Shown here in pieces: positions 1 through 8,939 of a stretch of 64,000 nucleotides of DNA; within the stretch, counting starts at the first letter, position 1, and each line of letters opens with the position of its first letter. Made by a program: the position numbers and the translations under genes. This DNA comes from Streptomyces scopuliridis RB72 (GTDB lineage: Bacteria > Actinomycetota > Actinomycetes > Streptomycetales > Streptomycetaceae). The notes beneath the pieces were generated by a model that did not search any database, was not told the DNA's origin, and saw only the letters and a program-made list of their open reading frames with translations. Location: positions 211,120-275,119 of the forward strand of contig NZ_JOEI01000019.1 of assembly GCF_000718095.1 (NCBI RefSeq), read 5' to 3'.

Positions 1-969
1 CTCAACGTCGGGAAGATGGCGGTCGGCACGATCCTCGCCGCCTTCGGCACCGCGCTGCCCGAATCGGTGGTCACCCTGGTCGCGGTGACCACGGGCGCCA
101 CCGAAGAAGCCAAGAACATCGGTGTCGGAGCGGCGATGGGCGGCCCCCTCGCGCTGGCCACCGTCGCCTACGGCGTCACCGGCGGAATGCTGCTCCTCAA
201 GCGCCGCAGGGAACGCGTGCAGGTCCTGGCCGGCACCGGCATGCCCGAAGCCGGCAGGCCGGTGAGCGGCCCGGACGACGAGGCACTGGGCGATGCGAAG
301 GACATGAAGCGGCTGGCCAAGGACCAGAAGTGGTTCCTGCCGATCTTCATCGTGAAGGTCGCGCTCGGTCTGGTCGCCTTCGCCTTCAAGCCGGTCCTGG
401 GCATTGTGTTCTTCGCCGCCTACGCGGCGTACTTCTGGCGGGAGATGCGCGGCGGACGGGAGGCGGACGGAGAGGACGAGGAGCTGGAGCCGCTGAAGTT
501 CCAGCCCAAGGCCGCTTCCCCGGCCACGTGGGCGGTGGTGGCCCAGACCCTGGCCACGCTCGCCGTGATCTTCTTCGCGTCGCAGCTGTTCGTGAAGCAG
601 CTGGACGCCATCGGCCCGATGCTCGGGCTGTCGTCCGCGGTGACCGCGCTCCTGCTCTCCCCCATCGCCACGGAGCTCCCGGAGATCATGAACGCGGTCA
701 TCTGGGTACGGCAGGGCAAGACTCAGCTCGCGCTGGCCAATATCTCGGGCGCCATGATGATCCAGGCGACGGTGCCGAGCGGCCTGGGCCTGCTGTTCAC
801 CACCTGGAAGTTCGACGGTGCGCTGTTGTGGTCCGGTCTGATCACCATGGCCGCGATCGTCTATCTCCTGCTGACCATGCGCGCTCACAGGCTCACGCCC
901 GCGCGCCTCGCCGTCGCGGCGGGCTTCTACCTCGTCTTCGCCGTCGGACTCATCCCGATCCTGTCCTGA
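1..969 (+). CDS. Sodium/calcium exchanger family membrane antiporter (5' end outside window)
   Basis: The frame is open from base 1 (L-N-V-G-K-M-A-V-G), so the gene begins upstream and Met at base 16 is internal. Two related membrane repeats are visible. The first reads GTALPESVVTLVAV near residues 13-26 of the visible part, and the second reads PIATELPEIMNAVIW about 200 residues later. These match the alpha-1 and alpha-2 repeats of the CaCA (Na/Ca exchanger) superfamily, whose acidic residues in (A/T)xLPE line the ion path. A charged cytoplasmic loop of about 80 residues separates the two hydrophobic halves, as is usual in this family. It should exchange Ca2+ or another cation for Na+ or H+ across the cytoplasmic membrane. 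The actual ion cannot be told from sequence. The stop codon is clear, and the next gene is 140 bp away on the same strand. Confidence 0.85.
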   Translation, partial: LNVGKMAVGTILAAFGTALPESVVTLVAVTTGATEEAKNIGVGAAMGGPLALATVAYGVTGGMLLLKRRRERVQVLAGTGMPEAGRPVSGPDDEALGDAKDMKRLAKDQKWFLPIFIVKVALGLVAFAFKPVLGIVFFAAYAAYFWREMRGGREADGEDEELEPLKFQPKAASPATWAVVAQTLATLAVIFFASQLFVKQLDAIGPMLGLSSAVTALLLSPIATELPEIMNAVIWVRQGKTQLALANISGAMMIQATVPSGLGLLFTTWKFDGALLWSGLITMAAIVYLLLTMRAHRLTPARLAVAAGFYLVFAVGLIPILS

Positions 970-970
970 A

Positions 971-993
971 CGAGCAACGAGCAACGAGCAACG
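971..993. repeat. 7-bp tandem repeat, three copies
   Basis: CGAGCAA is repeated three times directly behind the antiporter stop codon, followed by CG of a fourth unit. It is non-coding and short enough to have arisen by slippage. No function can be assigned. Confidence 0.6.
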
Positions 994-1109
994 TATACCT
1001 GCCCTGCACGGCGCTCCGCCTACGGTCGTAACCGCCGAGCCGTGACGATCGTTCACGCGGTGGCGGACTGGGCACGGTCCCCGTTGGTATCCGTGATCAG
1101 GGAGTCGGC

Positions 1110-2342
1110 ATGCGTGAGATCGCGATCGTCGGGGCGGGGCAGGCCGGGCTCCAGCTCGCGCTCGGCCTGCTCGCGCGAGGCTATGACGTGACCGTGATCA
1201 CGGCCCGTGACGCACGGCGGATCCGGGCGGGGCGGGTGATGTCGACCCAGGCCATGTTCGGGCCCGCGCTGCGGATCGAACGTGAGGCCGGGCTGAACCT
1301 CTGGCAGCGGCAGGCACCGGTGGTCCGGGCCATCCGGGCGACCGTCACGGATGGCCCGGGCGCCGAAGCACTGGCGTTCACCGGACCGCTGGACGAGCCA
1401 CAGCAGTCCGTCGACCAACGGGTCAAGATGGCCGGCTGGCTGGAGTTGTTCGAGGCCAGGGGTGGCCGGGTCATCCATCGGGCGATCGATGCGACAGAGC
1501 TCGAACGGATCGCATCGGAAAGGGACTTGACGCTGGTCGCGGCGGGTCGGGGCGAGCTGGCGGAGATCTTCGCGCGCGACAGCCGGCGGCCCCGCTTCGG
1601 CCGGCCGCTGCGCACGCTCTCGTGCGTGTATCTGCACGGGGTGCGGACGCCCGGCAGCCCGGCGCGGACCGAGGTGCGCATTCACGTCGTGCCGGGTGTG
1701 GGCGAGGTTTTCCTCCAGCCGGCTCTGACCACCAGCGGCCCATGCACCACCCTGTTGTGGGAAGCCGTGCCCGGCGGCCCGCTGGACTGCTGGCAGGACC
1801 GTCCATCACCGCAGGACCACCTCACCCGGTCCCTCGACCTGCTGCGCGCCTTCCTTCCGCAGGAGTACGAGCTCTGCGCCGCGGCCGAGCCGACCGACTC
1901 CAACGCCACTCTGTACGGAGCGGTCACTCCCGCGGTCCGGCACCCGGTCGCCCGCCTCTCCCCGGACACCCATGTGCTCGGCATGGCGGACGTCGTCGTC
2001 GTCAACGACCCGGTCACCGGACAAGGCGCCAACAACGCGGCACGCTGTGCGGACATCTACCTCGACGCGATCCTCGAACAGGGCGAGGGGCCCTTCGACC
2101 CGGCATGGATGCGGCGCACGTTCGACGTGTTCTGGGACCACGCCCGGCACACCACCGCCTTCACCAGCATGATGCTGGAACCCCTGCCCGAGCACATGCT
2201 GCGAGTCCTGTCCGCGGCGGTCACCCACGAGGCGGTCGCCCGCCGGTTCGCGAACGTCTACGCCGACCCGTCCGACTTCGCGAACTGGCTCGCGGACCCG
2301 GCCGCGACCGACGCCTACCTCGCATCGGCCACCGGCAGCTGA
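1110..2342 (+). CDS. Styrene/indole monooxygenase (StyA)-like FAD-dependent monooxygenase
   Basis: The protein opens with a Rossmann dinucleotide-binding motif, IVGAGQAGLQLALGL, at residues 5-19. It continues with a run typical of styrene monooxygenase StyA (MSTQAMFGPALRIE). The 410-residue length agrees with StyA (about 415). StyA-type enzymes take reduced FAD from a separate reductase (StyB) and epoxidise styrene or convert indole to indigo precursors. No StyB-like reductase is adjacent, so a reductase elsewhere would have to supply FADH2. GGAG lies about 7 bp before the ATG. The gene stands alone: the antiporter upstream is 140 bp away and the metal-resistance genes start 155 bp downstream. 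Family assignment is good; the substrate is unknown. Confidence 0.8.
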   Translation: MREIAIVGAGQAGLQLALGLLARGYDVTVITARDARRIRAGRVMSTQAMFGPALRIEREAGLNLWQRQAPVVRAIRATVTDGPGAEALAFTGPLDEPQQSVDQRVKMAGWLELFEARGGRVIHRAIDATELERIASERDLTLVAAGRGELAEIFARDSRRPRFGRPLRTLSCVYLHGVRTPGSPARTEVRIHVVPGVGEVFLQPALTTSGPCTTLLWEAVPGGPLDCWQDRPSPQDHLTRSLDLLRAFLPQEYELCAAAEPTDSNATLYGAVTPAVRHPVARLSPDTHVLGMADVVVVNDPVTGQGANNAARCADIYLDAILEQGEGPFDPAWMRRTFDVFWDHARHTTAFTSMMLEPLPEHMLRVLSAAVTHEAVARRFANVYADPSDFANWLADPAATDAYLASATGS

Positions 2343-2420
2343 CCGCCACCGACAGCGGATGGTGCCTGATCGCCGTCGCCGCCTCCGGCATCATCAACGC
2401 CCTCGTCCGCATCGCTCACC

Positions 2421-2484
2421 CTTACCGCAGATCACGCTTACCGCAGACCATTGATTCACTCTGTGCTTAATTCAGCAACTGCTG
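2421..2484. promoter_or_regulatory. Candidate control region of the CmtR-like regulator
   Basis: Just before the ArsR-type gene are two direct copies of CTTACCGCAGA (2421-2431 and 2437-2447, period 16 bp) and a 12-bp inverted repeat, CAGCA-AC-TGCTG (2473-2484), which ends 13 bp before the start codon. ArsR/SmtB repressors bind imperfect inverted repeats overlapping their own promoters, so the inverted repeat is the natural operator candidate. This is inference from position and symmetry. Confidence 0.4.
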
Positions 2485-2497
2485 TACCGTCATCTCC

Positions 2498-2905
2498 ATG
2501 GAGATGAGTCATACGAGCGGCCCCGCCGTCGCGGTGAACGCGGCCGCGCTGGCCCGGGTGGGCACGGCGCTGGCGGATGAGAACCGGCGTCGGCTGCTGC
2601 TGGCTCTGCTGGAAGCGCCGGCGTATCCGTCGGATCTGGCCGAGCGTCTGAGCATGACCCGCGGCAATGTTTCCAACCACCTGTCCTGCTTGCGAGGCTG
2701 CGGCCTGGTACGCACCGTGGCGGTGGGGCGCCGGGTGCGCTACGAACTGGCCGACCCCAAGCTCGCGCACGCGCTGGCAGACCTGGCCGCGCTGGTGCTG
2801 CTGGTCGACCCCCAGGACACGTCCGAGCAGACGTGCGCGCCGGACGATTACTCCTGCGCGGCTGACGAGGCCCTCACCGAGGATCCGGAGATACGTCATG
2901 GCTGA
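2498..2905 (+). CDS. cmtR: ArsR/SmtB family metal sensor, CmtR-like
   Basis: A 135-residue winged-helix repressor. The recognition segment reads MTRGNVSNHLSCLRGCGLV (residues 53-71), with Cys64 and Cys68 in the DNA-recognition helix. Two further cysteines, Cys113 and Cys120, lie in the C-terminal tail. Mycobacterial CmtR senses Cd(II)/Pb(II) through two cysteines in that helix plus one in the C-terminal tail, so the ligand layout agrees. Metal binding should release DNA and induce the ATPase gene, whose ATG overlaps this gene's 3' end by 8 bp (2898 versus stop 2905), indicating coupled translation. An in-frame ATG at 2504 is an alternative start. The same sensor-ATPase pairing (cmtR-ctpG) is known in Mycobacterium tuberculosis. 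Confidence 0.85.
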   Translation: MEMSHTSGPAVAVNAAALARVGTALADENRRRLLLALLEAPAYPSDLAERLSMTRGNVSNHLSCLRGCGLVRTVAVGRRVRYELADPKLAHALADLAALVLLVDPQDTSEQTCAPDDYSCAADEALTEDPEIRHG

Positions 2906-5027
2906 AGCCTGCTGCGGAACCGACAGCCGCAGCCGCACCACGGCGCACACCACCGGCGCGCGCGACGAGAACGCCACCGGGACCCCCGGCGCACCCGCCG
3001 CGGTGTGGCAGGTCGGGGAACTGCGGGCGGCCGCCCTCGCCGGCGTGCTGCTTCTGGTCTCTCTGTTCCTGTCCGGTGTCTGGGCCACAAGCCTGGAGCT
3101 GGCAGCCCTGGCTGTCGGCGCGGCCACTTTCGTGCCGGGTACGCTGCGCGCGCTGCTGCGTGGTCGGCTGGGCGTCGGACTGCTGATGACGATCGCCGCC
3201 GTCGGCGCGGTGGCGCTCGGCGAGTTCGGTGAGGCCGCCACGCTGGCGTTCCTGTTCTCGATCGCCGAGGGCCTGGAAGGCTACGCCGTGGCCCGTACCC
3301 AGCACGGGCTGCGCGCCCTGCTGGACCTGGTGCCGCCCACCGCGACCGTGCTGCGTGACGGTGCCGAGACCGAGGTTGCCCCCGCCGATCTGCGCGTCGG
3401 AGATGCCCTGCTGGTACGCCCCGGCGAGAAGATCGCCACCGACGGTGTGGTGGTGTCCGGGCGCAGCGCGTTGGACACCTCGGTGGTGACCGGCGAGTCG
3501 GTGCCGGTCGAAGTCGGGCCCGGCTCCGAGGTGTTCGCCGGCACCGTCAACGGCGCGGGCGTACTGGAGATCACGGTCACCGCCGGCGCCGAGGACAACT
3601 CCCTCGCCCGCCTGGTGCACATCGTGCACGAGGCGCAGGAACGCAAGGGCTCCAGCCAGCGCCTTGCCGAGAGGTTCGCCCGTCCGCTGGTACCCGGCGT
3701 CCTCGTGCTCGCCGCCCTCGTGGCCGCGCTGGGCAGCCTGTTCGGTGACCCCGGCGTGTGGCTCGAACGGGCCCTGGTGGTGCTGGTGGCCGCCGCACCG
3801 TGCGCTTTCGCACTGTCCGTGCCGGTCGCGGTCGTCGCCGCGATAGGCGCCGCCTCCAAGGCCGGCGTACTGATCAAGGGGGGCGCCGCCGTCGAGGCCC
3901 TGGGCAAGGTCAAGGTCGTCGCCATCGACAAGACCGGCACCCTCACCCGCAACGAACCCACCGTGATCGAGGTGACCGCCGCGCCGGGCGTCGCCCGAGG
4001 CCGGGTACTGGCCGTGGCCGCCGCGCTGGAGGCCCGCAGTGAGCACCCGCTCGCCTCAGCCGTCCTCGCCGCCGTCGGCACCACAGCGGTGACGGCCGGG
4101 AGTGACGTGGAAGCGATCCCCGGCAACGGGCTGCGTGGCACGGTCAACGGGCGCAAGGCCCGGCTGGGCAAGCCCGGTTTCATCGACTCGGGCGTTCTCG
4201 CGGGCGAGGCGACCCGACTCCAGGACGCCGGAGCCACCGTGGTCCTTGTCGAGCACGACAGCGAACTGCTCGGTGCCATCGCCGTACGCGACGAAGTCCG
4301 CCCCGAGGCAGCCGAAGCGGTCGCCATGCTCAAGCGTCAGGGCGTGGCGGTGGTCATGCTCACCGGCGACAACTCCCGCACCGCCGCCGCGATAGCCGCC
4401 GCTGCCGGGATCACCGACGTCCGCGCCGAACTGCTCCCCCAGGACAAGGCACGGATCGTCAGCGAGTTGAAGGCCCTTGGCCCGGTGGCCATGGTCGGCG
4501 ACGGCATCAACGACGCCCCCGCACTCGCCACGGCCGAAGCCGGTGTGGCCATGGGCGCCATGGGCAGCGATGTCGCCATCGAAGCCGCGGACATCGCGCT
4601 CATGGGCGAGGACCTGCGCCGCCTCCCGGACGCGATCGCCCACACCCGTGCCGCGCGCCTCATCTTCACGCAGAACCTTCTGATGTCCGGCGCCATCCTG
4701 GCCGCCCTGGTGCCACTGGCCGCCACCGGGGTCCTGGGCCTGGCCGCCGTGGTCGCCACCCACGAGCTGGCCGAGGTCCTGGTCATCGGCAACGGCATCC
4801 GCGCCGGACGCAAGAACCGCCTGCCGCGTCATGCCCCACTGCGCACCCCGCACCAGGCGACGGCCACCGCCCGTGTCCCCGCCCGTGTCCCCGCCCAAGT
4901 ACCGGCGCCGGACAGCGGCGGGAAGGCACTGCTGCCCCTGAGTGTCAGTGTCGCCACGCCGTCGACCGCGGGCGGCTGCTGCGGTGATTCCTGCGATTCC
5001 CACCCTTGGGCGGTGGACAACTCGTGA
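2898..5027 (+). CDS. ctpG: P1B-type heavy-metal transporting ATPase, CtpG-like
   Basis: A 709-residue membrane pump expected to export a soft divalent metal such as Cd2+, Pb2+ or Zn2+. Visible motifs in order: TGES in the actuator domain; the metal-site motif A300-P301-C302 in the sixth membrane helix; the phosphorylation motif DKTGT at Asp344; the SEHPLA motif of P1B ATPases; and GDGINDAP in the hinge. Most Zn/Cd pumps have CPC at the membrane site, so APC is a notable departure. There is no complete N-terminal HMA domain. Instead the protein has a Cys-Cys pair at residues 5-6 and a Cys-rich tail (GGCCGDSCDSH) that may collect metal. The start at 2898 overlaps the sensor gene; the frame is open further upstream but would duplicate the sensor sequence. 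BlaI and M56 genes follow closely. Confidence 0.88.
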   Translation: MAEACCGTDSRSRTTAHTTGARDENATGTPGAPAAVWQVGELRAAALAGVLLLVSLFLSGVWATSLELAALAVGAATFVPGTLRALLRGRLGVGLLMTIAAVGAVALGEFGEAATLAFLFSIAEGLEGYAVARTQHGLRALLDLVPPTATVLRDGAETEVAPADLRVGDALLVRPGEKIATDGVVVSGRSALDTSVVTGESVPVEVGPGSEVFAGTVNGAGVLEITVTAGAEDNSLARLVHIVHEAQERKGSSQRLAERFARPLVPGVLVLAALVAALGSLFGDPGVWLERALVVLVAAAPCAFALSVPVAVVAAIGAASKAGVLIKGGAAVEALGKVKVVAIDKTGTLTRNEPTVIEVTAAPGVARGRVLAVAAALEARSEHPLASAVLAAVGTTAVTAGSDVEAIPGNGLRGTVNGRKARLGKPGFIDSGVLAGEATRLQDAGATVVLVEHDSELLGAIAVRDEVRPEAAEAVAMLKRQGVAVVMLTGDNSRTAAAIAAAAGITDVRAELLPQDKARIVSELKALGPVAMVGDGINDAPALATAEAGVAMGAMGSDVAIEAADIALMGEDLRRLPDAIAHTRAARLIFTQNLLMSGAILAALVPLAATGVLGLAAVVATHELAEVLVIGNGIRAGRKNRLPRHAPLRTPHQATATARVPARVPAQVPAPDSGGKALLPLSVSVATPSTAGGCCGDSCDSHPWAVDNS

Positions 5028-5085
5028 ACCGACGACGCCTATCATGGCCGTTGACGCGGAGGCGGTTGCGGAGAGGACACGGGGT

Positions 5086-5451
5086 ATGCGGTGGCTGGGG
5101 GATCTTGAGGCCGAGATCTTGGACTGCCTGTGGAAGTGGGGCAGACCCGCCACAGTCCGTGAAGTCGTCGACGACATCAACACACGTCGGCCGTCGGCTT
5201 ATTCGACCGTGATGACCGTGGCCACCATCCTCTACAACAAGGGCTGGCTGACCCGGGAGAAGCAGGGCCGTGCCTGGCTCTACACACCGGTGCGCAGCCG
5301 GGAGGCGTACTCGGCGGCTCTGATGGAAGACGCGCTGGGAGCCAGCGAGGACCGGCCGGCCGCTCTGGCGTACTTCGTCGAGCGGATGACCGACGAGGAA
5401 GTGGCCGCGTTGCGCGAGGCGCTCAGGACCGCCGACCGTACGGCCGAATGA
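5086..5451 (+). CDS. BlaI/MecI/CopY family transcriptional repressor
   Basis: A small winged-helix repressor of about 121 residues, beginning MRWLGDLEAEILDCLWKWG. It contains the family signature RPSAYSTVMTVATILYNKGWL (residues about 43-63). ATG 5086 is chosen because GGAGAGG lies 9 bp upstream and BlaI proteins characteristically begin just before LGDLE; ATG 5044 is an in-frame alternative. BlaI repressors dimerise on TACA/TGTA operators and are inactivated by proteolysis triggered by a partner M56 membrane peptidase. That partner is encoded immediately downstream, its ATG overlapping this stop (ATGA). The gene begins about 60 bp behind the metal ATPase with no evident terminator, so it may be cotranscribed with the metal block. 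Confidence 0.85.
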   Translation: MRWLGDLEAEILDCLWKWGRPATVREVVDDINTRRPSAYSTVMTVATILYNKGWLTREKQGRAWLYTPVRSREAYSAALMEDALGASEDRPAALAYFVERMTDEEVAALREALRTADRTAE

Positions 5452-6353
5452 ACGCCGCTCCCGCGCTCCTGGGTTACGCGGCCGCCGTTGGCTGGGTCGC
5501 ACCGCGTGTGATGCTGCGGAGCAGCTGGCCGCACCGCTCCCCCGCGCTCGCCGCGACTGTGTGGATCGCGTTCGCGGCCTCCTTCTCCCTGTGCGTCGCC
5601 CTTGCCGCGCTTCATCTCGCCACCCCTCAGGCGCACTTGCACGGCATCCTTTACTCGTGCCAGGTGGCGTTGGGGATCGGGCCCACCACCGGCGCGGGAG
5701 CGGTGGAGCGTGTCGGCATCGCCGCCTCGGCGGTCGTGGTGGCCGCCCACGTGGTGAGTTTCGCCTTCCACGCGTTGCGCGCACGCGGGGCGCGCAACGG
5801 TCACCGCAGGATCCTGGACAAGGTCGGCCGTCCGTCGGCGGGACTGCGTGCCACGGTGATCGACCACGGGGTACCGGCCGCCTACTGTCTCCCGGGCCGC
5901 CGTCCCAGGATCGTCCTCAGTACAGGGGCGGTTGAGCTGCTCTCCAGAGCGGAACTCGGCGCTGTGGTCGAACATGAGCGGGCGCATATCGCCTGCCGTC
6001 ACCACCTGGTACTCGTCGCCGCCCAATCGTTCGCCACCGTCTTTCGCCGGCTGCCGTTGGCCCGGCACCTCCGTGAGCAGATTCCGCTTCTGCTGGAGAT
6101 GGCCGCCGACGACCGGGCTCTGCGCAGTTATCCGCACGGGGTGCTGGCCACAGCCATGGTCGAGATGGCGTCAGGAGGCGCGGCACCTCGCGGCACGTTG
6201 TCCGCCGGAGGCCCTACGGCGCTCGTCCGGCTCCGGCGGATCCTGGGGCCGGCGCGGTGTGCGCACCCAGCTCTCCGCGGGGTCATGGCCGCTACCGCCG
6301 TCATGACGCCCCTGCTCCCCCTGCTCCTCGCGTGCCCTCCCGGGCTGGGCTGA
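5448..6353 (+). CDS. M56 family (BlaR1-like) membrane metallopeptidase
   Basis: A 301-residue membrane protein with hydrophobic segments at the N-terminus and around residues 80-105 and a C-terminal hydrophobic stretch. The zinc site is HERAH (His176, Glu177, His180), with a second acidic ligand in LLEMAADDRA (Glu217). M56 peptidases relay a signal by cleaving a BlaI-type repressor. The four-base ATGA overlap with the upstream BlaI gene supports that partnership. Unlike BlaR1 of staphylococci there is no extracellular penicillin-binding sensor domain, so the stimulus is unknown. Position behind a cadmium-type efflux pair suggests envelope or metal stress, but this is inference. Confidence 0.82.
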   Translation: MNAAPALLGYAAAVGWVAPRVMLRSSWPHRSPALAATVWIAFAASFSLCVALAALHLATPQAHLHGILYSCQVALGIGPTTGAGAVERVGIAASAVVVAAHVVSFAFHALRARGARNGHRRILDKVGRPSAGLRATVIDHGVPAAYCLPGRRPRIVLSTGAVELLSRAELGAVVEHERAHIACRHHLVLVAAQSFATVFRRLPLARHLREQIPLLLEMAADDRALRSYPHGVLATAMVEMASGGAAPRGTLSAGGPTALVRLRRILGPARCAHPALRGVMAATAVMTPLLPLLLACPPGLG

Positions 6354-6557
6354 CAGACCGAACACACTCAGCCGTCCGCCGGCTCCACCCGGGCCCGGCG
6401 GATCCGGCGGTGCCTCCGCCGCACCGGCGCGGTGCCCCAACCCGCGTACGTGGCAGCCTCCCGCCCCTTCGCACCCCTCATCGGATGAACAGTTGGCCGT
6501 GCCCGCCCGTACCCCGTGGCACGCCCCGAACTCACCCCACGAAACGAGGGACGACCG

Positions 6558-7010
6558 GTGACGACCGCTCGTACACACCGCGCACACACCGCGGCCCTGC
6601 TCCTGCCTGCGCTCATCGTGGGCTGCTCAACAGCCCCTGCCGACACCCAGGGCGCCACCCGTCCCAGCACGCGCGCCGACAGCCCTCCCGCCGCCGCACC
6701 CGCGGACATTGAGAAGATCGCCTCCCTTACCGGCTGCGACGCCGATATACGGATGGAGGCCGATGAACTGCGCGAAGGGGTATGCACCACCGCACAAGGC
6801 AGCTGGATCGTGACGACGTTCCCGGCCGAGAAGTTCCAACGGTCGTGGCTGGACGCCGCGAGCATGTACGGCGGCACCTATCTCGTCGGCCCGAGATGGA
6901 CCATCGGAGCCGAGCCGGAGCTCCTCAAGCGGCTCCGTGCGAAGGTCGGCGGTGACCTCCGGCAACTGCGCGGCATGAACTCGCCCGCGGCCTCAAGTCC
7001 CAGTGGCTGA
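6558..7010 (+). CDS. Small putative lipoprotein of unknown function
   Basis: The N-terminus is a lipoprotein signal peptide: basic TARTHRAHT, hydrophobic AALLLPALIV, then the lipobox G-C with Cys near residue 21. GTG 6558 is chosen because GAGGG sits 8 bp upstream and it places the basic region correctly; an upstream ATG at 6516 would lengthen the n-region. The mature part is a proline/alanine linker followed by a compact domain with two cysteines (SLTGCDADI and REGVCTTA) that may form a disulfide. About 150 residues in all. No recognised family. The protein should be anchored on the outer face of the membrane. Confidence 0.65.
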   Translation: MTTARTHRAHTAALLLPALIVGCSTAPADTQGATRPSTRADSPPAAAPADIEKIASLTGCDADIRMEADELREGVCTTAQGSWIVTTFPAEKFQRSWLDAASMYGGTYLVGPRWTIGAEPELLKRLRAKVGGDLRQLRGMNSPAASSPSG

Positions 7011-7225
7011 AGGCAATCAGCCCGTGCGCGCATGTGGCCGGTGCGGCCCGTGGGCCATCGTCGGGCAGAGGCGCACGCCTCTGGGGCAACGTGAGGTCGC
7101 GCGCGTTTCAGGAGTGCTGGAGACGGCTGTTTTCCATGCTCCCGGCCTCTGTTCACACAGCGTTCGGTTTGTTGTCCCAGGCTCGGTGATCGCCCCCCTT
7201 GAGCTGTTGAACGAGAGGTTCCATC

Positions 7226-8728
7226 GTGAAGGACAGGAACAGCGAAGATCCTGAGTACGCGGCGCTCTCGCGGCGCCGGCTGGTCAAATTCGCGGGCGTC
7301 GGGGCGACGTTGGCGGCCGCGAGCCCGCTGGTGGGCGGTGGCCCCGCGTGGGCCGCCGACGCCGAGGACCGCGAGCGCGGGAAGTCCGACGACTCCCGCA
7401 ACCGGGTGTGGCGGGCCGGCGATCACCATGTGCACTCGGAGTACAGTGGCGCGTTCGACACGTCGACGAACCCTCCGACGTTCCGTAAGGGTGCCGACGC
7501 CGTCTACCCGATCGTCACCAACGCGATCATGGCCAAGCACTTCGGCCTCAGCTGGGTGATGTGCACCGACCACGGCGGGCCGACGCACTCGAAGGTCAAC
7601 CTGGAGCAGGCCTACCCCGACCTGCTGCGCTCGCGCGTACTCGTGCCCGGGGTCCTCCAGTTCTGGGGGATGGAGTTCGACGCTCCGGCTCTGGACCACC
7701 ACACGCTGATGATTCCTCACCACAGCGACGAGGCACAGCAGTTGTTCGAGCTGGAGAGCCGCTTCGCCAAATACGACGCGTTCCCCACCGACAGTGGCCG
7801 TGACACCGAGTCCAAGATGATCGAGTTCCTCAAGGCCGCGAAGGACATGAGGCGCAAGCCGCTGGTGATCGCCCACCACGCCTCACGCTCGGCGCCCGGT
7901 CTCGGTGTGTACGGGCAGGACACACCGCGGGAGTTCCGCAACGGCAACAACGCCGCACCGGAGATCTACGTCGGCTTCGAGGGCGCTCCCGGCCACCAGG
8001 CCGGCCCGCTCAACGACGGCGCGCGCGGCGGCTACGGCAACTACCCCACCCACGGCGGCTTCGACCAGATGACGGCGCGCGTCGGCGGACTCTGGGACGC
8101 GCTGCTCGGTGAGGGCCGGCGCTGGTGGATCACCGCGACATCGGACTCGCATGTGCACTGGACGCGCGGCGGTTCGGACTTCTGGCCGGGCGAGTACAGC
8201 AAGACGCATGTGCTGGCCAGGCAGGACTACGCCGACATCATGGACGGGCTCCGCAACGGCCGGATCTGGGTCGGGACCGGGGATCTGATCACCAGTCTCG
8301 ATCTGACCGCGAGCAACCGCGGTAGCGACGCCGCCATGGGCGAGACTCTCACCGTAAGCCGCCGCAACCGTACCGACGTTGAGATCGAGATCAAGTTCCG
8401 GCCGCTGGAGGGCAAGAACGCCAACGGTGACCGTCCGGAGGTCCGGCGCGTCGACCTGATCGTGGGTCAGATCACCGGGCCGAGCGCCAGCCTCGACACA
8501 GACACCAACCCGACCACGAAGGTGGTGGCCCGGTTCGGCCCGAGCGACTGGCGCAAGCAGGGGAAGGAGTACGTCATCCGGCACACCCTGCGCAATGTGG
8601 AGAGCGACCTCTACGCGCGCGTGCGCGGCACGAGTACGGACGAGGCCGAACCGCTCGCGGACGGTCAGGAGAGCCCCTGGGACGACCTGTGGTTCTACTC
8701 GAACCCCGTCTTCATCCAGGTCCGCTGA
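7226..8728 (+). CDS. Tat-exported PHP-domain-like phosphoesterase/hydrolase
   Basis: A 500-residue protein with a twin-arginine leader (LSRRRLVKFAGVGATLAAAS, then AWAA as the likely cleavage site). The mature part starts with metal-binding motifs of the PHP superfamily: DHHVHSEYSG (HxH type), CTDHGG, GMEFD, AHHASR and ATSDSHVHW. PHP proteins bind two or three metal ions and hydrolyse phosphoesters. An exported member could act on extracellular phosphate esters or nucleotides. Translation starts at GTG 7226 with GAGAGG 7 bp upstream. The gene is monocistronic, and a relic region follows. The catalytic fold assignment is fairly firm; the substrate is unknown. Confidence 0.72.
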   Translation: MKDRNSEDPEYAALSRRRLVKFAGVGATLAAASPLVGGGPAWAADAEDRERGKSDDSRNRVWRAGDHHVHSEYSGAFDTSTNPPTFRKGADAVYPIVTNAIMAKHFGLSWVMCTDHGGPTHSKVNLEQAYPDLLRSRVLVPGVLQFWGMEFDAPALDHHTLMIPHHSDEAQQLFELESRFAKYDAFPTDSGRDTESKMIEFLKAAKDMRRKPLVIAHHASRSAPGLGVYGQDTPREFRNGNNAAPEIYVGFEGAPGHQAGPLNDGARGGYGNYPTHGGFDQMTARVGGLWDALLGEGRRWWITATSDSHVHWTRGGSDFWPGEYSKTHVLARQDYADIMDGLRNGRIWVGTGDLITSLDLTASNRGSDAAMGETLTVSRRNRTDVEIEIKFRPLEGKNANGDRPEVRRVDLIVGQITGPSASLDTDTNPTTKVVARFGPSDWRKQGKEYVIRHTLRNVESDLYARVRGTSTDEAEPLADGQESPWDDLWFYSNPVFIQVR

Positions 8729-8939
8729 GGAGCGCGCGAGCGATCAGGCGCGTAACCGGATGACGGTGGCCGCGGCGGTAGTCGTTCCGGGGACGACGTA
8801 GCCACGGCCGTTTCCACCCGGCGGGTGGCCCGGCCCGCCGGTCGGAAATCTCCACGCCGAGGTCGGCGGAGAGGGCTTCGGCCGGCGGGACTTCCGCGAC
8901 GTGCTGATCCGCGCCCGTATCCGGCTGTACCCGCAGTGG

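Noticed and set aside
1037..1061. Hairpin CGTGA/TCACG after the antiporter gene
   Set aside because: Only five base pairs with an offset inner repeat; too weak to call as terminator.
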